Translations under genes and position numbers: made by a program
Notes under the pieces: model-generated
What the model saw: only the letters and a program-made list of their open reading frames with translations
Database searches by the model: none
Told to the model about the DNA's origin: nothing
Assembly (NCBI RefSeq): GCF_019720895.1
Contig: NZ_JAHKSH010000006.1
Coordinates: forward strand, 1-64,000
From: Microbacterium salitolerans
GTDB taxonomy: Bacteria > Actinomycetota > Actinomycetes > Actinomycetales > Microbacteriaceae
Length of the DNA stretch: 64,000 nt
Reading direction: 5' to 3'
Shown here: positions 1 through 8,237 of the stretch, piece after piece
How positions within the stretch are numbered: position 1 is the stretch's first letter
How the letters are laid out: each line of letters starts with the position of its first letter

Positions 1-132
1 TACTCGTCAGAAGGTGAGCGGCGCGACGCGCTGCCGGGCTGGTTGCACTTCTACAATCATCACCGGCACCACTCCGCGATCGGTGGCCCGCCCTTCAGCA
101 GACTCAACAACCTGCCCGGACATCACAGCTAG
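1..132 (+). pseudogene. IS481-type transposase, C-terminal fragment (cut by window edge)
   Basis: Frame 1 is open from the first base and ends at a TAG at 130-132. It encodes 43 residues with WLHFYNHHRHHSAIGG followed by PFSRLNN, the typical C-terminal end of integrase-core (DDE) transposases of the IS481 group. The 5' part lies outside the window, so it is unknown whether the element is intact. It ends only 7 bp before the 3' end of the convergent SseB-like gene. Only the tail is visible, so the subgroup is a motif-based judgement. Confidence 0.75.
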
Positions 133-139
133 TCGGACG

Positions 140-1306
140 TCAGTCGCCCGCTTCCTCGGTCTGGCTCTCGGCCTCGTCGGCCAGCGCCAGTACCGGATCC
201 AGCTCGTCGCGCGTCAGCGTGATGAGGGGGCCGGCGGGGTCGATGAGCACGCCGCCGAGCTCGGGGTGATCGGTGAGGACCTTCGCGATCTTGGGGGCGC
301 CGAATGGCAAGGCGCGCTCGCTGCGGCCCTGCGCGACGACTTCGAGCGGGTGCGAGTACACCTGCAGCAGGCGCGTACCGTTGGCGAGGCGCGCCTCGGC
401 GATGCCCATCTTCTGCTCGTCCTTGGGCGACGGGCCGACAGCGACCCACAGCGGGGGCTGGTCGGCGAGAAGCGCCGCGACCTTCTTCTGCGTGTCGGTG
501 TCGCGCGGCTGAGCCATGAGGGTCTTGAGCCGCAGCGACGCGTCGGCCTGGTCGATCGCCCGCTCGAGCACCTCGCGCGGCAGCACGATGCGGTTGGGCG
601 CTGAGGCGTTGTCGACGATGATCCCGTCGAAGCCGTTGTCGACCATGTGCTTCAGGATCTGCGGAACGGGCTGCGCGACGGCCGAGGTCTGCGCGTTGCC
701 GTCGTTCTGGACCGCGTCGCGCAGCGCCTTGCCTGAGCTGAAGACGAGCATGTAGCTCTTGTCGCCGTTCTTCGCGACGCCGAACGAGAGCGTCGCCTTG
801 CCGTCGGCCTGCACCTGCTCGCGCACGTCGCCCGTGACGCGGAGGAAGAGGTGGCCCTGCAGCAGCTGTCGCGCGACGCCGAGCAGCTGCTGCGGTGTGG
901 GCTTCTCGGGGAGAGCGCGCAGGGCGTCGCGCACGAGCGTGTTGTCGCGCAGCCCCTTGACGGTCTCGAGCTCGGTCGGCGGAGCCGCGGGTGCGAGAGG
1001 AAGCTCGCGCGGCTGCGGCGGCTGATCGCCGGCGGGCGCGGCGGGCTTCGTGAAGGCGTGCGGCCCCGCGGTCGCGTCGGGGGCCTTCGCCGTTTCGTTC
1101 GTCGGGGCGTCGATCTCGGGGCCCGACGTCGCGCCGACGCCCTGGAACGACGAGAACGAGATGTTCACACCGGGCGAGTCCTCCGCGGGCTGCTCCGGTG
1201 CGGCTTCGGCGGGCGTCTCTGCGGCCGCCGACGACTCCTCGCTCGGCGGCGTGACCGCCTCATCGTTCGAACGGTCGGACTTCTTCTTCCGAGAGAACAG
1301 ACCCAT
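140..1306 (-). CDS. SseB-family protein with two SseB-like domains
   Basis: A 388-residue protein of unknown function. Residues 1-8 are basic (MGLFSRKK). Residues 15-115 are low-complexity and rich in Ala, Pro and Glu, probably disordered. Residues about 145-255 (GHLFLRVTGD onward) match the SseB N-terminal fold, and residues about 285-375 (LWVAVGPSPKDEQ, GVLIDPAGPLITL) look like the second SseB-type domain. No signal peptide or membrane segment is visible, so it is probably cytoplasmic. SseB was named from type III secretion chaperones, but actinobacterial members have no such system nearby and their role is unknown. It is transcribed away from pcrA's promoter side, 34 bp downstream of pcrA, and may be cotranscribed with it. 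Confidence 0.85.
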   Translation of the reverse strand: MGLFSRKKKSDRSNDEAVTPPSEESSAAAETPAEAAPEQPAEDSPGVNISFSSFQGVGATSGPEIDAPTNETAKAPDATAGPHAFTKPAAPAGDQPPQPRELPLAPAAPPTELETVKGLRDNTLVRDALRALPEKPTPQQLLGVARQLLQGHLFLRVTGDVREQVQADGKATLSFGVAKNGDKSYMLVFSSGKALRDAVQNDGNAQTSAVAQPVPQILKHMVDNGFDGIIVDNASAPNRIVLPREVLERAIDQADASLRLKTLMAQPRDTDTQKKVAALLADQPPLWVAVGPSPKDEQKMGIAEARLANGTRLLQVYSHPLEVVAQGRSERALPFGAPKIAKVLTDHPELGGVLIDPAGPLITLTRDELDPVLALADEAESQTEEAGD

Positions 1307-1340
1307 GCGCCCAGCCTACGGGTGCGCTGACATCCCTCCG

Positions 1341-3731
1341 TCAGAGTTTCGCGATCGGCGCAACCTTGATGAGCAGCTTCTTCGCGCCCGCCTGCTCGAA
1401 GCGCACGTGCGCGATGCGCTTGGCCCCGATTCCCGTGACGGCATCGACCGTTCCCTCGCCGAAGTCGTCATGCAGGATGCGGTCGCCCGCCGCGAGCTCG
1501 AGGTCGCCGTTGTCGCGCACCTTGCCCGTGACGCGGTTGGCGAAGCTGTCGAGCGACTTCGGCTTCAGACCGCCGCCCGACTCGAGCGGCGTGACGCCCC
1601 AGCGGCTCTCACGGGGACGCCGCGCGTTGAGCGCGCGCGACTGCGTGCCCCCACGCGAGTTGACGTCGCCCGGCGCCTGCCGCCACTCGATGAGATCGGC
1701 GGGGATCTCCTGCAGGAAGCGACTGGGCATCGCGACCGACACCTCGCCGAACTGCGCACGCGTCATGGCGAGCGAGAGATAGAGGCGCTGGCGAGCGCGC
1801 GTGATGCCGACGTAGAACAGGCGCCGCTCTTCCTGAGGGCCGCCCGGTTCGCCCGCGGAGATGCGGTGCGGGATGAGGTCCTCCTCGACACCCGTGAGGA
1901 ACACGGTGTCGAACTCGAGGCCCTTCGCCGTGTGCAGCGTCATGAGCGAGACCGTGCCGGACGCGTCGTCGAGGTCGTCGGTGTCGGCCACGAGCGCCAC
2001 CTCGGTGAGGAAGTCGACGATCGTGCCCTCGGGGTTGTTGCGCGCGAACTCGCGCGTGACCGCGACCAGCTCGTCGAGGTTCTCGACGCGCGCCTCGTCC
2101 TGCGGATCCTTCGACAGGCGCAGAGCGTCGAGGTAGCCCGACTTGTTCAGCAGCACCTGCAGCGCCTCGGTGACGGCCACGGGCGGCGCCTGTTCGCCCG
2201 AGGCCGGTGCGAGGATCTCGCTCGCCTCGCGCAGAACGCCGTCGAGGTGACCCAGCACCTTCTGCTGCTTCGGACCGAGGCCGATCTGCTCGGCGTGCGC
2301 GAGGGCGTCGCGGAACGTCATGTCGTTGTCGGCCGCGAACTGCGCGATGTGCGTCTCGGTGACGGCGCCGACGCCGCGCTTCGGTCGGTTGAGGATGCGC
2401 CGCACGGCCATCTCGTCGGCCGGGTTCGCCACGGAGACCAGGTACGCCAGCGCATCCTTGATCTCGGCGCGGTCGTAGAACTTCGTGCCGCCCATGATCT
2501 TGTACGGCACAGCCGAGCGGATCAGGATCTCCTCCAGCGCACGCGACTGCGAGTTCGTGCGGTAGAAGATCGCCATGTCGCCGTACGCGACGCCGTCGCG
2601 GCGCAGCACCTCGATCTCGTCGGCGATGAACTGCGCCTCGTCGTGCTGCGAGTAGCCCGTGAAGCCCGTGACGGCGGCGCCCGACCCCTGATCCGTCCAG
2701 AGCTTCTTGTCCTTGCGGTCGAAGTTGTTCCGGATCACCGCGTTCGCGGCGTCGAGGATGTTCTGCGTCGAGCGATAGTTCTGCTCGAGCATGACGACCC
2801 TCGCCCCGGCGAAGTCGCGCTCGAACTCCGTGATGTTGCGGATGTCCGCGCCGCGGAACGCGTAGATCGACTGGTCGGAGTCGCCGACGACCGTGAGAGA
2901 CGCGGGCTCATCCGCGCTGTCGGGCATCAGCGCGACCATGCCGCCGCCGACGTCCATCGTCTCGCCCTGCACGGGCCGCGTGAGCTCGTGGATGAGCTGG
3001 TACTGCGCGTGGTTCGTGTCCTGGTACTCGTCGACGAGGATGTGGCGGAAGCGGCGCCGGTAGACGTCGGCGACGTGAGGGAACGCGCGGAACAGGAAGA
3101 CCGTCTGCGCCAGCAGGTCGTCGAAGTCGAACGCGTTCGCCGACCGCAGGCGACGCGCGTAGTCCTGGAATATCTCGACGAAGATCCGCTCGGCCGGATC
3201 GCTCATGTTGGCCTGACGCGCGTAGGAGTCGGCGTCGTGCAGCTCGTTCTTGAGCTTCGAGATGCGGCTCTGCGTCGCCGCCGGCGTCAGTCCGTAGGAG
3301 TCGGCTTCGTGCTCTTTGATGAGGCGCTTCATGAGCGCGCGCACATCGCCGGAGTCATAGATCGTGAAGGCCTTCGTGAAGCCGAACTGCTCGGCCTCGC
3401 GCCGCAGGATGCGCACGCACGCCGAGTGGAACGTCGAGATCCACATGCCCTTCGCCTGCTCGCCGATGAGCTCGCCCACGCGCTCGCGCATCTCGCCCGC
3501 GGCCTTGTTCGTGAAGGTGATCGCGAGGATCTGACTGGGCCAGGCTTCCCGAGATCGCAGGAGCGAGGCGATGCGATGCGTGAGCACGCGCGTCTTGCCG
3601 GACCCGGCACCCGCGACGATGAGCAGTGCGGGGCCGCGGTACTCGACCGCCTCGCGCTGCTGGGGGTTGAGGCCGTCGAGGAGAGGATCGGCGGCGGAAG
3701 GGATGAGGGGCGCGTCAGGAGCATCAGGCAT
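1341..3731 (-). CDS. pcrA: ATP-dependent DNA helicase PcrA/UvrD (SF1A)
   Basis: A 796-residue 3'-5' DNA helicase for repair and removal of recombinases or stalled complexes. Walker A is GAGSGKT at residues 41-47, after the Q-motif LNPQQREAVE. LVDEYQDTN is Walker B, GDSDQSIYAFRGA is motif III, LEQNYRS is motif IV, and LMTLHTAKGLEFD and VGITRARQRLYLS are motifs V and VI. The C-terminal GDRILHDDFGEGTV block is the Tudor-like RNA-polymerase-binding domain typical of PcrA. All motifs look intact and the length is normal. The ATG start at 3731 gives an N-terminus of usual length. It could equally be named UvrD1. Confidence 0.96.
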   Translation of the reverse strand: MPDAPDAPLIPSAADPLLDGLNPQQREAVEYRGPALLIVAGAGSGKTRVLTHRIASLLRSREAWPSQILAITFTNKAAGEMRERVGELIGEQAKGMWISTFHSACVRILRREAEQFGFTKAFTIYDSGDVRALMKRLIKEHEADSYGLTPAATQSRISKLKNELHDADSYARQANMSDPAERIFVEIFQDYARRLRSANAFDFDDLLAQTVFLFRAFPHVADVYRRRFRHILVDEYQDTNHAQYQLIHELTRPVQGETMDVGGGMVALMPDSADEPASLTVVGDSDQSIYAFRGADIRNITEFERDFAGARVVMLEQNYRSTQNILDAANAVIRNNFDRKDKKLWTDQGSGAAVTGFTGYSQHDEAQFIADEIEVLRRDGVAYGDMAIFYRTNSQSRALEEILIRSAVPYKIMGGTKFYDRAEIKDALAYLVSVANPADEMAVRRILNRPKRGVGAVTETHIAQFAADNDMTFRDALAHAEQIGLGPKQQKVLGHLDGVLREASEILAPASGEQAPPVAVTEALQVLLNKSGYLDALRLSKDPQDEARVENLDELVAVTREFARNNPEGTIVDFLTEVALVADTDDLDDASGTVSLMTLHTAKGLEFDTVFLTGVEEDLIPHRISAGEPGGPQEERRLFYVGITRARQRLYLSLAMTRAQFGEVSVAMPSRFLQEIPADLIEWRQAPGDVNSRGGTQSRALNARRPRESRWGVTPLESGGGLKPKSLDSFANRVTGKVRDNGDLELAAGDRILHDDFGEGTVDAVTGIGAKRIAHVRFEQAGAKKLLIKVAPIAKL

Positions 3732-3985
3732 GGCCCGACCAGCCTAAGAGGTACCCCTGACAAAGGAGGAAGCCAGCCCGGGATGCCCTCCGTGCGGATC
3801 TCCGCGCACCGCCGGCCTCTGTCGATATTCGCGCGATCCCGAGGTCAGACGGGAATCGCAGCCGTCGCACCACGACATCCGATGCCCGAACTGCACGCGA
3901 TTCTCTGGACCATGGGGCATACTTCCCACGATCCGCACGCGTCGTGCGCGCAGATCCATACGTCGAAGAATCGAGAGGGGCCCAG

Positions 3986-4669
3986 ATGTCGACTCCCGCC
4001 GAAGACATCTCCACGCCGTCGAAGCGACTGGCCGACGTCGTCTACGAGCGCCTCTGCGACGCGATCGTCGACGGCACGTACACGCCGGGTCAGCGGATCC
4101 GCGACGCAGAGCTCGCCGAGACGCTCGGCGTCTCCCGCATGCCGGTCCGCGAGGCCCTGCAGCGCCTCGAACGCCAGGGCCTCATCGAGATGGTCGCGAG
4201 CCGCTTCACGCGCGTCACCCCCGTGACACCAGACATGCCGGCGCAGTCGCTCGAGTTCATCGGGTACCAGTTCGGCATCGCCCTGCGCCTCGCGGTGCCC
4301 CTGCTGGATGCCGACCAGCGCGCGCTGACCGCCGCCCTCGTCCGCGAGCTCGCCGTCGCCGTCACTCAGGATCCGCGCGGGGCCTACGCCGTCGGGCGCC
4401 GGCTCGGCGCCTCCCTCGCCGCGCAGAGCGGCAACCCGCTCTTCCAGACGATGCTCGACGATGCCTGGCTCGTCCTCACGCGCAACCTGCGTGGTCAGTT
4501 TCCGCTCATCAAGGATCCGGCCGAGATGCGCGATGAGTTCGCACATCTCGCCGACCTCATCGAGAGGGCCGACGCCGAGGGCGCCGAGGCGACCCTCCGG
4601 TCCGTGTTCCTGCTGGGCCGCGATCAGCCGGGACCGGGCGCGGCCGTGTCCGACCTCTGGGACGACTGA
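3986..4669 (+). CDS. GntR-family transcriptional regulator (FCD/VanR type)
   Basis: A 227-residue predicted DNA-binding repressor. Residues about 12-75 form the GntR winged helix (LADVVYERLCDAIVDGTYTPG, then LAETLGVSRMPVREALQRLE). The rest is helical, as in the FadR C-terminal ligand-binding (FCD) class. An upstream in-frame start exists at 3944, but the ATG at 3986 has GAGAGGGG 5 bp upstream and gives the standard N-terminus. No target gene is obvious: pcrA is divergent 254 bp away. The 3' end overlaps the convergent glycerophosphodiesterase gene by 46 bp. The ligand is unknown. Confidence 0.9.
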   Translation: MSTPAEDISTPSKRLADVVYERLCDAIVDGTYTPGQRIRDAELAETLGVSRMPVREALQRLERQGLIEMVASRFTRVTPVTPDMPAQSLEFIGYQFGIALRLAVPLLDADQRALTAALVRELAVAVTQDPRGAYAVGRRLGASLAAQSGNPLFQTMLDDAWLVLTRNLRGQFPLIKDPAEMRDEFAHLADLIERADAEGAEATLRSVFLLGRDQPGPGAAVSDLWDD

Positions 4670-5655
4670 CCGAAGAACTCCACGGCGAGGTCGGGATGGT
4701 CGGCGAAGACGCCGTCGACGCCGGCCTGCCGAAGGATCTGCCACTCGCCTCGCCAGTCCCCGCGCACGGCTTTCCTCCGCCCCTTCCGGAACTGCGGGGC
4801 GAGGAAGCCGTTCTCGGGCCGACACGTCCAGGTGAACAGCAGCAGGCCCAGGTCGCGCGCCGTCCGTGCAAACGGTGCCGGCCCGGTCGCGCGTCCCTGT
4901 GCATTCGGCGCGAGCAGCAGCGACTTGTGCACGCTGATCCCGTCCACCTCACCCGCGAGCGCCCCGAGATCGTGGAGCTGCGCGCGGTAGGTCGGGGCGT
5001 CGTCCGCGGATGCCAGGAGCAGATCGACCGCAGATCCGACCTGCTCGATGAGATACACGAACGTCGCACGGACTCCTCGCTCGCGCACCCGCGTCAGCGC
5101 GGTCTGCTCGAACGACTCGATCACGAGCTGCCGGGCGAGGTCGTCCGACTGCCAGCCCGCGTCCCGCACCTCCTCGGCGACGAGCGCCGCCAGGTCGATG
5201 CCGATCGAGGCGAAGTAGGCGGCATGCTTGATCTCGATCACCACGCCCGCTCTCCCGCGCCGCGCGATGCCGAGGACCTCGCGCAGCGAGAGCATCCGCT
5301 CGGAATCGTCGTAGGCCGTGTTCGCCCGACGGATCGCCGGGATCCGCTCCCGGCACCGCAGCGTCTGGAGCTCGGCCCACGTGAAGTCCTCCGTGAACCA
5401 GCCCTCGATCTCGTGGCCGAGGAACGCCTTCGTCGTCCGGCGGTCGGCGAACTCGGGGCGGTCGGCGACGTCCGTCGTGCCCGAGATCTCGTTCTCGTGG
5501 CGCACGACGAGCACGCCGTCGCGCGAACTGACGACGTCGGGCTCGACGGCGTCGGCGCCCTGCCAGATCGCGGTCTCGTAGGACGACCGCGTGTGCTCGG
5601 GCCGATAGCCGGGAGCGCCGCGGTGGCCGATGACGAGGGGCCGAGACGAGCTCAT
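4624..5655 (-). CDS. Glycerophosphodiester phosphodiesterase (GDPD family)
   Basis: A 343-residue TIM-barrel phosphodiesterase, expected to split glycerophosphodiesters into glycerol-3-phosphate and an alcohol. The GDPD signature is present: HRGAPG with His11 and Arg12, Glu20, Glu38 and Asp40 in AVEPDV, and His53 in VVRHE. These are the metal and catalytic residues of the family. No signal peptide is seen, so it is probably cytoplasmic, unlike secreted GlpQ. Its last 46 bases overlap the 3' end of the convergent GntR gene, a long overlap of two real coding regions. The final 15 residues (SQRSDTAAPGPG) may therefore be under dual constraint. Confidence 0.92.
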   Translation of the reverse strand: MSSSRPLVIGHRGAPGYRPEHTRSSYETAIWQGADAVEPDVVSSRDGVLVVRHENEISGTTDVADRPEFADRRTTKAFLGHEIEGWFTEDFTWAELQTLRCRERIPAIRRANTAYDDSERMLSLREVLGIARRGRAGVVIEIKHAAYFASIGIDLAALVAEEVRDAGWQSDDLARQLVIESFEQTALTRVRERGVRATFVYLIEQVGSAVDLLLASADDAPTYRAQLHDLGALAGEVDGISVHKSLLLAPNAQGRATGPAPFARTARDLGLLLFTWTCRPENGFLAPQFRKGRRKAVRGDWRGEWQILRQAGVDGVFADHPDLAVEFFGQSSQRSDTAAPGPG

Positions 5656-5779
5656 CGGACGAGCGTAGAACGGTGAGGTGAAATCCGCAGGATCTCAGCG
5701 CAGGCATAGCGTTTCGCGGATATCGTGGACATATCGCGCACACGCGCGGACACCAGGAACCAGGAGTGTGACCACAGCC

Positions 5780-6691
5780 ATGGCCAGCGCCGGATTCAGC
5801 AACCCCTACTTCACTCAGGACCGCGCCCCCGGACAGGGCGGCTATGCGACGCCGCTCACCCCGGGCCAGGCGACGGCATCTCCCCAGGCGGCGCAGGCGC
5901 CGCGCGTCGGCCAGCAGGCCGAGATGGAGGGCATGTACACCGCGCCCTCCGCCGGCACGCCGCAGACCGGCCGCATGACCTACGAGGACACGATCGTCAA
6001 GACGGTCATCATGTTCGCGATCATGCTCGCCGTCAGCGTCGCCGCGTGGTTCTTCACGCTCGGCGGCACGCTGTCGCCGTCGAATGTCGCGTCGGTCGCC
6101 CAGGTCACCCTCCTCCCCGCCATCATCGGCGCCGTCGGCACCCTCGTCATCAGCCTCATCGCGATGTTCAAGCGCGCGCTTCCCGTCGGACTCGCGCTCA
6201 CCTTCGCGGCCGTCGAGGGGCTCTTCGTCGGCGGGATCTCGGCGTACTTCGAGTTCGTGATGGAAGGAATCGTGATCCAGGCGGCGATCGCGTCGGTCGC
6301 CGTCATCGGCACGACCCTCGCGCTCTTCGCCAGCGGCAAGATCCGCGCCTCGGCCAAGATGACGAAGATCGTGATGATCGCGATGATCGGCTACGCCGTC
6401 TTCTCGCTCCTCAACGTCGGCCTCATGATGTTCGGCGTCCTGCCCGAGGGCATGGCCTTCGGCCTCCGCTCCGCGACGATCATGGGCATCCCGATCGGAC
6501 TCATCCTCGGCGTCGTCGTCGTGCTCATGGGCGCATACATGCTCGTCATGGACTTCGATGCCGTGCAGCGCGGCGTGCGCAACGGCGCCCCCGCGAAGCT
6601 CGCCTGGACGGCGGCCTACGGCATCATGGCGACCGTCGTGTTCATCTACATCGAGATCCTCCGCATGATCGCGATCCTGCGCAGCAACTGA
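5780..6691 (+). CDS. Bax inhibitor-1/YccA family membrane protein
   Basis: A 303-residue membrane protein. The first about 70 residues are soluble and rich in Pro, Gln and Ala. Seven hydrophobic segments follow, beginning with TVIMFAIMLAVSVAAWFF. The SxxxYGLMLVF-like blocks and the final TAAYGIMATVVFIYIEILRM fit the BI-1/YccA (TMBIM) family. Members act as pH-gated Ca2+ leak channels in some bacteria; the role here is unknown. ATG at 5780 gives the family N-terminus (MASAGFSNPYF). A GTG at 5768 is in frame and sits just after AGGAG, so a start 4 codons earlier is possible. A strong terminator follows at 6701. Confidence 0.92.
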   Translation: MASAGFSNPYFTQDRAPGQGGYATPLTPGQATASPQAAQAPRVGQQAEMEGMYTAPSAGTPQTGRMTYEDTIVKTVIMFAIMLAVSVAAWFFTLGGTLSPSNVASVAQVTLLPAIIGAVGTLVISLIAMFKRALPVGLALTFAAVEGLFVGGISAYFEFVMEGIVIQAAIASVAVIGTTLALFASGKIRASAKMTKIVMIAMIGYAVFSLLNVGLMMFGVLPEGMAFGLRSATIMGIPIGLILGVVVVLMGAYMLVMDFDAVQRGVRNGAPAKLAWTAAYGIMATVVFIYIEILRMIAILRSN

Positions 6692-6700
6692 CGCGCAGAC

Positions 6701-6748
6701 GACGCGAAGAGGCCCGTCCCGGTTTTCCGGGGCGGGCCTCTTCGCGTC
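6701..6748. terminator. Rho-independent-like hairpin after BI-1 gene
   Basis: A 22-bp stem with one G-U-type mismatch closes around a TTTT loop. The left arm starts GACGCGAAGAGGCCCG at 6701 and the right arm ends at 6748. It lies 9 bp after the BI-1 stop. No long T-tract follows, as is common in high-GC actinobacteria. It separates the BI-1 gene from the DUF4956 operon. Confidence 0.85.
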
Positions 6749-6838
6749 GCGCGAGAACTCAGGTCCGGCGCTTCACCTCGCCATAGAAGTCGCATAGCGG
6801 CGCTCGCTTCACTCGAAGTGAACGAAAGGTGAACACCC

Positions 6839-7429
6839 ATGCCGGATCTCACGATGCTCCTCATCGACCTCGCCGCGATCACGATCCTCACGATCGCCGT
6901 ATACTTCCACCGCCATCGCCGCCGCGACCTCGTCGTCGCGTTCTTCGGGGTGAACATCGGCGTCTTCGCCGTCGCCTACGTCCTCGGCGCATCGGACGTC
7001 GCCGTCGGCCTCGGCCTCGGGCTGTTCGGTGTGCTCTCCATCATCCGCCTGCGCTCGAGCGAGATCTCGCAGCGCGAGGTGGCCTACTATTTCGCCGCGC
7101 TCGCAATCGGACTCATCGCGGGTCTCACGCCGGCCTTCGACGTCGCGTCAACGGCCCTCATCGCCCTCCTCGTCGCGGCGCTCGCGATCGTGGACCACCC
7201 CGCCCTGTTCGCCGCGACCCGGCACCGCACGATGCAGCTCGACGAGGCCATCGTCGACGAAGACGAGCTGCGATCGACGATCGGCGACCGCGTGGGCGGC
7301 GAGGTGCGCTCGCTCCAGGTGCAGCACATCGACTTCGTCAACGACACGACGCTCGTCGACGTGCGCTATCGCGTCCTGCGCGGGCGCGCCGTCCGCACGA
7401 CCGCGCCCCGCGAAGAGGTGGCGGCATGA
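6839..7429 (+). CDS. DUF4956 membrane protein
   Basis: A 196-residue protein of unknown function. Four hydrophobic segments fill residues about 3-115 (LIDLAAITILTIAVYF, VVAFFGVNIGVFAVAYVL, GLGLGLFGVLSIIRLRS, YYFAALAIGLIAGL and following). The soluble C-terminal part is about 70 residues. The segment FGVLSIIRLRSSEISQREVAYYF is the hallmark of DUF4956. It is first in a three-gene operon: its stop overlaps the VTC gene start (ATGA at 7426). DUF4956 and VTC genes are often neighbours in bacteria, sometimes with CotH or Cthe_2159-type genes, suggesting a shared cell-surface function. Confidence 0.92.
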   Translation: MPDLTMLLIDLAAITILTIAVYFHRHRRRDLVVAFFGVNIGVFAVAYVLGASDVAVGLGLGLFGVLSIIRLRSSEISQREVAYYFAALAIGLIAGLTPAFDVASTALIALLVAALAIVDHPALFAATRHRTMQLDEAIVDEDELRSTIGDRVGGEVRSLQVQHIDFVNDTTLVDVRYRVLRGRAVRTTAPREEVAA

Positions 7430-8214
7430 CCGTCCGCGTCGACGACCTCACCCGACGGTTCTCGCCGATCTCGCTCGACGGCCTCGTCACCGAGGCCGAG
7501 CTCCTGACCCGGGTCGACCGCAAGTACCTGCTGCCGGCCGCGCGCCTCGCTCCCGTCATCGCGCAGCTCGACGACGCGACCCGCGTGCTCGAGATCGACG
7601 GCGAGCGCGGATCTCGGTACGGATCCATGTACTTCGACACCCCCGACCTCACGAGCTACCATCTGGCCGCACGGGGCCGGCGCCGCCGCTTCAAGCTGCG
7701 CTCGCGCCATTACGTCGACACGGATGCAGCGTTCCTCGAGATGAAGACCGCGGGCGCCCGCGGCACGACGGTGAAGGAACGCATCGCGCACCCGACGGAT
7801 GCCGTCGAATCGCTGACGGATGAGGGACGCGCGTATGCCGGCGAGGCAATCGCCGCCCTCGGCTTCGATGACGCGCTGGTCGACGCCCTGGCGCCGACAC
7901 TGCACACGGGCTACCGGCGCACGACCCTCCTGCTGCCCGAGGGGACGCGCTCGACCGTCGACACCGAGCTCGAGTGGGCAGATGCCTGGGGCGGACGCAT
8001 GACCCGCCCCGACCTGGTCATCGTCGAGACGAAGTCGTCGTCGCGACCGTCGACGGTCGACCGCCTGCTGTGGCGGGCGGGGATCCGCCCCGCGCGCATC
8101 AGCAAGTTCGCGACGGGGTTGGCCGCGCTGCGGCCCGGTCTGTCCTCCAACAGGTGGAGCCGCGTGCTCCGCACCCACTTCGCCGACGGCGCGCACATCG
8201 CGCGTGCCGCATGA
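7426..8214 (+). CDS. VTC-domain protein (polyphosphate polymerase-like)
   Basis: A 262-residue protein with the VTC/TTM (CYTH-like) tunnel fold. Typical basic and acidic positions are visible: RVDRKYLLP near residue 28, RRFKLRSRHY near 88, FLEMKT near 103, VKERI near 113, TELEWAD near 183 and VIVETKS near 200. In yeast Vtc4 this fold polymerises polyphosphate from ATP. Bacterial stand-alone VTC genes are less well understood. Start ATG 7426 overlaps the DUF4956 stop by 4 bases, and its own stop overlaps the upstream in-frame ATG of the next gene, so the three are translationally coupled. No signal peptide or membrane segment. Confidence 0.92.
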   Translation: MTVRVDDLTRRFSPISLDGLVTEAELLTRVDRKYLLPAARLAPVIAQLDDATRVLEIDGERGSRYGSMYFDTPDLTSYHLAARGRRRRFKLRSRHYVDTDAAFLEMKTAGARGTTVKERIAHPTDAVESLTDEGRAYAGEAIAALGFDDALVDALAPTLHTGYRRTTLLLPEGTRSTVDTELEWADAWGGRMTRPDLVIVETKSSSRPSTVDRLLWRAGIRPARISKFATGLAALRPGLSSNRWSRVLRTHFADGAHIARAA

Positions 8215-8237
8215 CACCCGAGAACAGGAACACGCAG

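Noticed and set aside
1050-4226. A 1058-codon open frame on the plus strand
   Set aside because: It is antisense to the SseB-like gene and PcrA, has Arg/Ala-rich low-complexity composition and no motifs; a high-GC shadow.
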